NCBI GenBank assembly: GCA_910579485.1
Contig: CAJTVO010000156.1
Span: 1 to 6,456, forward strand
Length of the DNA: 6,456 nt
Direction: 5' to 3'
DNA from: an uncultured Oscillospiraceae bacterium
GTDB taxonomy: Bacteria > Bacillota > Clostridia > Oscillospirales > Oscillospiraceae
The notes beneath the pieces were generated by a model. That model had not been told where the DNA came from and did no database searches. It saw nothing but the letters and a program-made list of their open reading frames with translations. Each line of letters opens with the position of its first letter. Position 1 is the first letter of the stretch. Shown one piece after another: positions 1 to 5,847 of this stretch. The position numbers and the translations under genes were made by a program.

Positions 1-202
1 TTAGTCTGTTTGAGTGCATAATACCACACAAAATGTCGAAAGGGAAGTGAAATGATTGCATGTCACACAAAAGAAATCCCACACGACTTGTCGCAGGCCC
101 AATTTTTCTCTATTTTTCCATTTTAGGGGTTGACTTTTATTTGCAGGACTCCAGCAGTTCTTTCTTGTACCGCAGTGCTTCTTCAAAAAAGTGCGAATAG
201 GT
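1..202. other. AT-rich intergenic region, no supported gene
   Basis: This stretch is clearly more AT-rich than the rest of the window, and I find no convincing coding region in it. The longest minus-strand frame (stop at 1-3, start only at a TTG near 186) lacks a ribosome binding site, and its Cys/Trp-rich composition looks non-coding. A short minus-strand frame (137-211, 24 residues) reads as a helix-like peptide but also lacks a Shine-Dalgarno site. A T-rich run (103-118) follows a small CGACTTGTCG inverted repeat (84-93), but the two are not close enough for a good intrinsic terminator. A TTGACT at 130-135 has no matching -10 box. The region is probably the spacer between the TetR operon and whatever lies to the left. 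Confidence 0.6.
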
Positions 203-221
203 GTTGACCATTTTGGTCAAC
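203..221. promoter_or_regulatory. Probable TetR-family operator (8-bp inverted repeat)
   Basis: GTTGACCA-TTT-TGGTCAAC is a perfect inverted repeat with 8-bp arms and a 3-base centre. It lies 32 bases upstream of the TetR gene start. Its size and symmetry fit the 15-19 bp palindromes bound by TetR-family dimers. It covers the -35 box and part of the spacer of the predicted operon promoter, the usual position for repression by blocking RNA polymerase. The symmetry is seen directly; binding by the adjacent repressor is inferred from position. Confidence 0.75.
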
Positions 222-232
222 GGCGGTATGGT
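204..232 (+). promoter_or_regulatory. Predicted sigma-A promoter of the tetR-ABC operon
   Basis: A -35 box TTGACC (204-209, 5 of 6 consensus bases) is separated by 17 bases from a weaker -10 box TATGGT (227-232, 4 of 6). Transcription would start near 239, giving a very short leader that begins just before the GGGAGGG ribosome binding site. The left operator arm contains the -35 box, and the rest of the operator lies in the spacer. Confidence 0.65.
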
Positions 233-252
233 AGGGGAGAAGGGAGGGAGCC

Positions 253-873
253 ATGAATCCGAAATTCTTCAACCTGCCCCCGGAGCGGCAGGACCTGATC
301 CGGAACAGCGCCATGCTGGAGTTCGGGGACAACACCTTCAAGAAGACCTCCGCCGACTCCATCGCCAAGAGGGCGGGGGTGTCCAAGGGCCTGCTGTTCC
401 ACTACTTCAAGGACAAGCGCGAGCTATACCTGTACCTCTACCAGCACGCCCTGGACGTGTGCGTCAAGCAGTACATGGCGAAAAGCTATGACTTCGGGGA
501 GACGGACTTCTTCCTGGCCCTGGAGATGGGGCACAAGGTGAAGATGGACCTGGTCCGGCGTCACCCGGGGCTGTTCCGGTTCGTCATGCGGACCTACTAC
601 GAGCGGGACAGCGTGCTCTCCCCCAAGCTGCGCCGGGGCCTGGACCAGCTGATGGAGACCACCATCCGGGACTTCCTCTCCCGGATGGACCTGTACAAGT
701 TCAAGGAGGGGGTGGATCCCTATCAGGTGATCCGTCTGCTGCTCCTGTCGGCGGAGGGGATGCTGGCGGAGACCGGGGCCTCCACGGCGGAGGAGATCCA
801 GGCGCTGTTCCTGGAGTACAAGCGGCACGCGGACATGCTGCGGAAATTCCTATACAAGGAGGAATATTTATGA
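253..873 (+). CDS. TetR/AcrR-family transcriptional repressor
   Basis: This 206-residue protein is the usual size for a TetR-family repressor. It has an N-terminal DNA-binding domain and a helical ligand-binding and dimerisation domain. The helix-turn-helix spans about residues 32-52 (TSADSIAKRAGVSKGLLFHYF region), ending in the family's typical GLLFHYFKDKREL pattern. The C-terminal part, from about residue 65, is helical and not conserved enough to suggest a ligand. The ATG at 253 is chosen because AGGGAGGG (241-248) precedes it at normal spacing. The gene is first in a three-gene operon and its stop overlaps the start of the ATPase gene (ATGA, 870-873). The palindrome at 203-221 suggests it represses itself and the downstream transporter. 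Family assignment is firm; the inducer is unknown. Confidence 0.93.
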   Translation: MNPKFFNLPPERQDLIRNSAMLEFGDNTFKKTSADSIAKRAGVSKGLLFHYFKDKRELYLYLYQHALDVCVKQYMAKSYDFGETDFFLALEMGHKVKMDLVRRHPGLFRFVMRTYYERDSVLSPKLRRGLDQLMETTIRDFLSRMDLYKFKEGVDPYQVIRLLLLSAEGMLAETGASTAEEIQALFLEYKRHADMLRKFLYKEEYL

Positions 874-1562
874 TCAAAACTACTGACCTCACCAAGTCCT
901 ACGGCAAGGCCCGGGGGGTGACGGGCCTGACCCTTCACGTTCCGGAGGGGAGCTGCTTCGGCTTCATCGGCCCCAACGGCGCGGGGAAGAGCACCACCAT
1001 CCGCACCATCCTGGGGCTCGTCGCCCCCACCTCCGGCGGGGCGGCGGTGATGGGTCTGGACTGTGTGAGGGACCGCACGGCCATCCTGGCCCAGGTGGGC
1101 TACATGCCCTCGGAGGCCATGTTTTACCCGGAGATGCGGGTGTCGGAGGTCATCCGACTGTCGGCGGAGCTGCGGAAGCGGGACTGCCGGGCCGAGGCCG
1201 CCGCCCTCTGCCAGGCCCTGGAGCTGGACGCCCGGAAGAAGATTCGGGAGCTGAGCCTGGGCAACCGGAAGAAGGTGTCCATCGTCTGCGCCATGCAGCA
1301 CCGGCCCCGGCTGTACGTCCTGGACGAGCCCACCAGCGGTCTGGACCCACTGGTCCAGCGGGCCTTCTGGTCCCAGGTGGAAGAGCGGCGGAGGGAGGGG
1401 GCCACGGTGTTCCTGTCCTCCCACGTGCTCTACGAGGTCCAGCGGTACTGCGACCGGGCTGCCATCATCCGGGAGGGCCGTCTGGTGGCGGAGGGGACCA
1501 CGGCGGAGCTGGACATTGAGAACAGGTTCTTCGACTACTACGAGGGGAGGCTCACGAAATGA
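870..1562 (+). CDS. ABC transporter ATP-binding protein (ABC-2 exporter type)
   Basis: This 230-residue cytoplasmic ATPase would power the adjacent permease. It contains a Walker A motif GPNGAGKST (residues 34-42), a Q-loop region VGYMPSE (76-82), a signature LSLGNRKK (128-135), Walker B and D-loop LYVLDEPTSGLDP (148-160), and a switch histidine in SSHVL (H185). The Q-loop has Ser where Gln is usual, and the signature is LSLGN rather than LSGGQ. As I recall, both features are shared by a clostridial branch of BcrA/NatA-like ATPases, so they do not indicate a dead enzyme. The protein ends soon after the catalytic core, with no long C-terminal extension. A strong AAGGAGGA site (856-863) supports the ATG at 870, which overlaps the TetR stop. 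Its own stop overlaps the permease start. The substrate is not identifiable; export of a drug, peptide or ion is possible. Confidence 0.95.
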   Translation: MIKTTDLTKSYGKARGVTGLTLHVPEGSCFGFIGPNGAGKSTTIRTILGLVAPTSGGAAVMGLDCVRDRTAILAQVGYMPSEAMFYPEMRVSEVIRLSAELRKRDCRAEAAALCQALELDARKKIRELSLGNRKKVSIVCAMQHRPRLYVLDEPTSGLDPLVQRAFWSQVEERRREGATVFLSSHVLYEVQRYCDRAAIIREGRLVAEGTTAELDIENRFFDYYEGRLTK

Positions 1563-2344
1563 CGGTCTTCAAAAAGGAGCTGCGGGCCAACCTGGCCGGT
1601 TTTCTGATCTGGACCGCCTGCGTAGGCGGTCTGATGACCATGTGCGTGTGGATGTACCCGTCCTTCGCCGGTTCCATGGACGAGGTCACCGACCTCTTTG
1701 CGGGAATGGGGGGCTTCTCCTCGGCCTTCGGCATGGACAAGCTGGCCTTTGGATCCATTATGGGGTTCTACGGCATGGAGTGCGGCAACATCATGTGCCT
1801 GGGCGGCGCCTTCTTCGCCGCCGTCACCGGTATGGGCCTCCTGGCGGGGGAGGAGGGAGGCCACACGGCGGAGTTCCTCCTGACCCACCCGGTGAGCCGG
1901 ACGCGGATCGCCCTGGAGAAGCTGGCGGCCCTGGCGATCATGATCCTGGCGCTGAACGCGGTGTGCGCCGCCTGCGGCCTGGGGAGCATCCTGGGGATCG
2001 GGGAGGAGCCTGTGTGGGGCGATCTGCTGAAATACCACGGGACCCAGCTGCTGATGCAGCTGGAGATCGGCGGGATATGCTTCGGACTGTCGTCCCTGCT
2101 GCGGCGAAGCAGCTATGGGCTGGCCATCGGCGCGGCAATGGGGCTGTACTTTCTGGGGATCTTCATCAATATGGATACGTCCCTGGAACCCCTGCGGTTC
2201 GTCACGCCCTACTACTATGCCGATGCCGCCCGGGTGTTTGCCGGGGAGCCTCTGGCGGACGCCGTCGCGGCGGGCTGCAGCCTGGGCGCATTGGGCGCGG
2301 CCTTCGGCCTTTGGCGGTACGGCCGGAAGGATATCGCGGCTTGA
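1559..2344 (+). CDS. ABC-2-type transporter permease
   Basis: This 261-residue integral membrane protein is the expected partner of the upstream ATPase. By eye it has about six hydrophobic segments, near residues 13-33, 68-97, 122-146, 163-182, 186-206 and 233-253. Between the second and third is the motif GEEGGHTAEFLLTHPVSRTRI (about 97-117), a cytoplasmic element typical of ABC-2/NosY-like permeases, where it is thought to contact the ATPase. The ATG at 1559 overlaps the ATPase stop (ATGA) and is preceded by GAGGGGAGG (1542-1550), which suggests translational coupling. The complex would have two ATPase and two permease subunits, with this the only permease in the operon and so probably a homodimer. 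No extracellular substrate-binding protein is encoded nearby, which fits an exporter. The cargo is unknown. Confidence 0.9.
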   Translation: MTVFKKELRANLAGFLIWTACVGGLMTMCVWMYPSFAGSMDEVTDLFAGMGGFSSAFGMDKLAFGSIMGFYGMECGNIMCLGGAFFAAVTGMGLLAGEEGGHTAEFLLTHPVSRTRIALEKLAALAIMILALNAVCAACGLGSILGIGEEPVWGDLLKYHGTQLLMQLEIGGICFGLSSLLRRSSYGLAIGAAMGLYFLGIFINMDTSLEPLRFVTPYYYADAARVFAGEPLADAVAAGCSLGALGAAFGLWRYGRKDIAA

Positions 2345-2367
2345 CGGACAACTGGACCTTTTTATCG

Positions 2368-2392
2368 AGGAGCGGGCCTTTGGCCCGCTCCT
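2368..2392 (+). terminator. GC-rich hairpin, probable operon terminator
   Basis: AGGAGCGGGCC and GGCCCGCTCCT form a perfect 11-bp stem with a TTT loop, starting 24 bases after the permease stop. The stem is strong, but the following sequence (TAAAATTTC) is a broken T-run, so termination may be incomplete or may depend on other factors. Its position between two units, just ahead of a new promoter, supports a terminator role. Confidence 0.65.
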
Positions 2393-2421
2393 AAAATTTC
2401 TGCGGGAAGCAAATTCCATAG

Positions 2422-2450
2422 TTGACAATCTCTCCTGAGACCGCTAAAAT
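2422..2450 (+). promoter_or_regulatory. Strong predicted sigma-A promoter of the hybrid kinase gene
   Basis: A perfect -35 box TTGACA (2422-2427), a 17-base spacer and a -10 box TAAAAT (2445-2450, 5 of 6 consensus bases) lie upstream of the kinase gene. Start of transcription is expected near 2457, leaving a leader of about 50 bases. No palindrome or riboswitch-like fold is evident around it, so the gene looks constitutively transcribed. Confidence 0.75.
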
Positions 2451-2506
2451 ATACCATAGAAAAGTATGCGTGCGGCGATATCACGGGAAGGGACTGATAG
2501 ATAATT

Positions 2507-5500
2507 ATGTACCATTGCCGTCTTCATATCTACTTTACCGGCCTCCGGCGGGCCGTTTTTCAGGTAATCCGGGAGATGCCTCCCCTGGAGCACTTTACTC
2601 ACGACTACCTGGAAAGCGGCCGGCCGGAGGAGGGGCTCGCGGCCCAGGCGGATCTGATCCTTGCCGACCTGCGGGAGCAGGACGTTCCCGCCGCCCTGGA
2701 GACCCTGCGCGCCAGCCGGAAGGAGGATGCCCAGCTGATCGTCCTGGCGGAGGGGAATCAGTTCCCCCTGCTGGCGGACGCCCTGGAGCAGATCCATGAC
2801 GTCTGGACCCTGCCCATGTCCGAGGAGGAGCTTCGCTTTCGCTTCTCCCGCTGGCAGCGGGATTGCCGGGAACGGAAGGACGCCTGGCAGACCAGCCAGT
2901 ACCTGGAGGCCACCATCAACAGCATCCCCAGCCTGGTCTGGTATAAGGATAAGGACGGCATCCACGAGAAGGTCAACGACAGCTTTTGCCGCACGGTGAA
3001 CAAGGCCAAGGAGCAGGTCCAGGGCCGGGGCCACGCCTACATCTGGGACGTGGAGCGGGACGACCCCGCCTGCATCGAGTCGGAGCGGGAGGTCATGACC
3101 AAACGGCAGACCTGCATTTCCGAGGAGACCATCCAGACCGGCGGCGGGAAGCGGCTGCTGACCACCTATAAGTCCCCCCTGTACGACCTGGACGGCGGCG
3201 TTATGGGCACGGTGGGCGTCGCCATCGACGTTACCCAGGAGCGGGTCTATGAGCAGGAGCTCTACCAGAAGAACCGCACCCTGGAGACCATTTTCACCAC
3301 CATGGACTGCGGCGTGATGTGCCACTCCATGGACGGCTCCCGGATACTCAGCATCAACCGGGCGGCATTGGAGATCCTGGGCTATGAGACCCTGGAGGAG
3401 ATGCTGGCGGACGGCTTCCAGACCGTGGCCAGCTCTGTGGTGGATGAGGATAAGCCCGCGCTGCGCGGCAGCATCCACTCCCTGGACACGGTGGGCGACA
3501 GCGTCAGCGTGGAGTACCGGGTCCGCCACAAGGACGGCCGCCTGCTCCACGTTATGGGGAACATCAAGCTGGTGGAGGAGAACGGCGAGCGGTTCTACCA
3601 GCGGTTCCTTCTGGATTGTACCGCCCAGAAGATCCGGGAGGAAGAGGAGCGCACGGAGAAGGAGCGGCAGCACATGGCGCTGGTCCAGGCTCTGAGCATC
3701 GACTATACCCTGGTGTGCTTTTTCGACCTGGACACCGGGCGGGGTTACCCGCTGCGCGTCGCGGACGGCGGGCGGCAGAAGCTGGAGGAGATATTCCTGG
3801 CCGGATCCCTGTTCCAGGAGTGCATGGAGCGGTATATCCAGCAGTACGTCTACGCCGAGGACCAAACGCTGCTGCGGCAGGCGGTCTCCCCGGCGTGGCT
3901 GGAGAAGGAGCTGCCGGAGAAGCGTCTGTGCTACGCCAACTACCGCACAGGTGGCGGCGGCGGGGAGATGGAGTACTTCCAGATGAAGGCCGTGTGCGCG
4001 GGCTCCTGGGAGAAGAGCAGGGGCGTCGTCCTGGGTCTGCGCAGCGTGGATGAGGAGACCCGGGGCGAGATGGAGAAGAAGAGCCTGCTGGAGGACGCCC
4101 TGCTCCAGGCCAACCGGGCCAGCAAGGCCAAGAGCGTCTTCCTCTCCAACATGTCTCACGACATCCGCACGCCCATGAACGCCATCGTGGGCTTCACTGC
4201 CCTGGCCATCACCCATATTGAACAGAGGGAACAGGTGGAGGCCTACCTCCAGAAGATCATGACCTCCGGCAACCACCTGCTGAGCCTCATCAACGACATC
4301 CTGGATATGAGCCGCATCGAGAGCGGGAAGATGCACCTGGAGGAGGCCCCCTGCAGCCTGCCGGACATCCTCCACGGCTTGCGCAACATCATCCAGGCGG
4401 ATGTCCACGCCAAGCAGCTGGACTTTTACATCGACGCGGTGGACGTGGTCAACGAGGAGATCTGCTGCGACAAGCTGCGCCTGAACCAGCTGCTGCTGAA
4501 CCTGCTGAGCAACGCCGTCAAGTACACCCCCGCCGGGGGCATCGTCAGTATGCGGATCATTGAGCGGCAGGGCGCGCCCGCCGGGTACGGCAGCTATGAC
4601 TTTTACATCCGCGATACGGGCATCGGCATGAGCGAGGAGTTCATCGCCCGTATCTTCGAGCCCTTCGAGCGGGAGAGGAACTCCACCATCAGCGGCATCC
4701 AGGGCACCGGTCTGGGCATGGCCATCACCAAGAATATCGTGGAAATGATGAATGGCTCCATCAGTGTCAAGAGCGAATCGGGGGTGGGCTCCGAGTTCCT
4801 GGTGTCCCTGACCTTCCGGCTGAACGAGGGGGAGAAGGAGCCCCAGGCCATCCCCGAGCTGACAAACTTGCGCGCGCTGGTGGTGGACGATGACTTCAAC
4901 ACCTGCGACAGCGTCACCTACATGCTTCAGCAGATCGGTATGCGGGCGGAGTGGACACTGTCCGGTAAGGAGGCGGTGCTCCGCACCCGGCAGGCGGTGA
5001 TGCGCCAGGACAACTACTGTGTCTACATCGTTGATTGGCTCCTTCCCGACATGAACGGCGTAGAGGTCACCCGACGGATACGCAAGGAGATGGGCGAGGA
5101 CGTGCCTATCATCGTCCTCACCGCCTACGACTGGTCCGACATCGAGGAGGAGGCAAGGGAGGCGGGCGTCACGGCCTTCTGCAGCAAGCCCCTGTTTCTT
5201 TCGGAGCTTCGCCGCTGCCTGCGCTCCGTGATCAGCGCGGAGACGCCTGAACTGGTAAGCGCCGCCAAGGTCGATCCCGAGCGCCATACCGGGCGCATCC
5301 TGCTGGCGGAGGACAACGAGCTGAACCAGGAGATCGCCCAGGCCATCCTGGAGGAGGCGGGCTTCACCCTGGATGTGGCGGAGAACGGGGAAATCGCGGT
5401 ACAGATGATGCGGCACTCCGAACCCGGGTACTACCGTCTTGTGCTGATGGACATCCAGATGCCCGTGATGGACGGGTACGCGGCGGCCAAGGCCATCCGC

Positions 5501-5665
5501 GCCCTGCCCGACCGGGAGCTGGCCTCCGTCCCCATCCTGGCCATGACGGCCAACGCCTTCGAGGAGGACAAACAGGCGGCGCTGAAATGCGGCATGAATG
5601 GCCACATCGCCAAACCTATCCACATCGGCAAACTGATGGAGACCCTGGACGAAATCTTGCAGTAG
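2507..5665 (+). CDS. Soluble hybrid sensor histidine kinase with pseudo-receiver, three PAS-like regions and two receivers
   Basis: This 1052-residue protein has no membrane segment and should act in the cytoplasm. Residues 1-120 resemble a degenerate receiver: alternating strands and helices, an Asp in ILADL (D54), but no acidic pair near the start and no conserved Lys (WTLP at 100-103). PAS domains follow at about 128-245 and 256-375, then a more divergent PAS-like region at 390-515 flanked by charged helices. The HisKA H-box FLSNMSHDIRTPMNAI carries phosphoacceptor H551. The ATPase domain shows the N-box (N665, N669), DTGIGM (703-708), FEPF (717-720) and GTGLGM (733-738). Receiver 1 (about 788-908) has D795/D796, D843, T872 and K894. 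Receiver 2 (about 928-1050) has E935/D936, D982, T1014 and K1036. No HPt domain is present. ATG 2507 is preceded by AAGGGA (2488-2493) at a long 13-base spacing; an in-frame TAG at 2498-2500 rules out an ATG further upstream. The signal and output are unknown. Confidence 0.93.
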   Translation: MYHCRLHIYFTGLRRAVFQVIREMPPLEHFTHDYLESGRPEEGLAAQADLILADLREQDVPAALETLRASRKEDAQLIVLAEGNQFPLLADALEQIHDVWTLPMSEEELRFRFSRWQRDCRERKDAWQTSQYLEATINSIPSLVWYKDKDGIHEKVNDSFCRTVNKAKEQVQGRGHAYIWDVERDDPACIESEREVMTKRQTCISEETIQTGGGKRLLTTYKSPLYDLDGGVMGTVGVAIDVTQERVYEQELYQKNRTLETIFTTMDCGVMCHSMDGSRILSINRAALEILGYETLEEMLADGFQTVASSVVDEDKPALRGSIHSLDTVGDSVSVEYRVRHKDGRLLHVMGNIKLVEENGERFYQRFLLDCTAQKIREEEERTEKERQHMALVQALSIDYTLVCFFDLDTGRGYPLRVADGGRQKLEEIFLAGSLFQECMERYIQQYVYAEDQTLLRQAVSPAWLEKELPEKRLCYANYRTGGGGGEMEYFQMKAVCAGSWEKSRGVVLGLRSVDEETRGEMEKKSLLEDALLQANRASKAKSVFLSNMSHDIRTPMNAIVGFTALAITHIEQREQVEAYLQKIMTSGNHLLSLINDILDMSRIESGKMHLEEAPCSLPDILHGLRNIIQADVHAKQLDFYIDAVDVVNEEICCDKLRLNQLLLNLLSNAVKYTPAGGIVSMRIIERQGAPAGYGSYDFYIRDTGIGMSEEFIARIFEPFERERNSTISGIQGTGLGMAITKNIVEMMNGSISVKSESGVGSEFLVSLTFRLNEGEKEPQAIPELTNLRALVVDDDFNTCDSVTYMLQQIGMRAEWTLSGKEAVLRTRQAVMRQDNYCVYIVDWLLPDMNGVEVTRRIRKEMGEDVPIIVLTAYDWSDIEEEAREAGVTAFCSKPLFLSELRRCLRSVISAETPELVSAAKVDPERHTGRILLAEDNELNQEIAQAILEEAGFTLDVAENGEIAVQMMRHSEPGYYRLVLMDIQMPVMDGYAAAKAIRALPDRELASVPILAMTANAFEEDKQAALKCGMNGHIAKPIHIGKLMETLDEILQ

Positions 5666-5710
5666 TCCGGGCAAAGGGGCTCCGTGGCGAAGGATTTACA
5701 ATTTATTCAC

Positions 5711-5757
5711 GAAAAGTTAGCACTCTCGACACGAGAGTGCTAACTTTTCTCTTTACA
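5711..5757 (+). terminator. Possible intrinsic terminator of the kinase gene, overlapping CIRCE
   Basis: An 18-bp perfect inverted repeat (arms 5711-5728 and 5732-5749, loop ACA) begins 45 bases after the kinase stop codon. The inner stem GTTAGCACTCTCG is preceded by AAAA and its partner is followed by TTTTCTCTTT. Read as RNA this resembles an intrinsic terminator. No other good terminator is visible between the kinase and clpB. The inverted repeat is seen directly; the terminator role is inferred. Confidence 0.5.
5717..5743. promoter_or_regulatory. CIRCE element (HrcA operator)
   Basis: TTAGCACTC (5717-5725), a 9-base spacer and GAGTGCTAA (5735-5743) match the CIRCE consensus exactly. CIRCE is the operator of the heat-shock repressor HrcA, which usually controls groESL and dnaK operons. 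Here the gene downstream is clpB. The spacer TCG-ACA-CGA is itself symmetric, so the palindrome continues through it and also outward. The element ends 8 bases before the predicted -35 box, so bound HrcA would sit at the upstream edge of the promoter. Confidence 0.95.
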
Positions 5758-5780
5758 TTTTCCGGGAACGGGTGTATGAT
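5752..5780 (+). promoter_or_regulatory. Predicted sigma-A promoter of clpB
   Basis: TTTACA (5752-5757, 5 of 6 consensus bases), a 17-base spacer and TATGAT (5775-5780, 5 of 6) form a strong predicted promoter. Transcription would begin near 5787, giving a leader of roughly 60 bases. I see no comparable promoter upstream of CIRCE: the TTTACA at 5695-5700 has no acceptable -10 box at the right distance. Confidence 0.75.
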
Positions 5781-5847
5781 GGGCGTGAAAAAGAAAAGAG
5801 GGCCGGGATGCCGGAATGGGCATACTGGTCCGGAGGAGGTATCACCT

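Noticed and set aside
18..23. Minus-strand TATTAT with a TGG extended -10 context, possible outward promoter.
   Set aside because: No acceptable -35 box at 16-18 bases, and no gene is visible to the left to support it.
25..72. Direct repeat CACACAAAA at 25-33 and 64-72.
   Set aside because: Only 9 bases in an AT-rich spacer, two copies, with no associated structure; likely chance.
1516..2394. A 292-codon + strand frame overlapping the permease gene.
   Set aside because: Its Gly/Arg/Pro-rich composition is a frame-shifted shadow. The permease frame has membrane segments, an ATGA overlap and a ribosome binding site.
2444..5674. A 1076-codon open frame on the minus strand covering the whole kinase gene.
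   Set aside because: Its codons are exact complements of the kinase codons, so it stays open simply because the GC-rich kinase gene avoids TTA, CTA and TCA. It has no ribosome binding site, is rich in Leu, His, Gln, Val and Gly in the usual shadow pattern, and shows no domain, whereas the + strand frame has full kinase motifs.
5785..5847. An in-frame GTG at 5785 that would extend ClpB by 21 residues.
   Set aside because: It lies about at the predicted transcription start, has no Shine-Dalgarno site, and the extension is basic and unlike ClpB N-termini. ATG 5848 has an excellent site.
5837..5847. AGGT-ATC-ACCT mini-hairpin that could pair part of the clpB ribosome binding site, as in an RNA thermometer.
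   Set aside because: Only 4 base pairs with a 3-base loop, too weak to be claimed. The CIRCE element already explains heat control.
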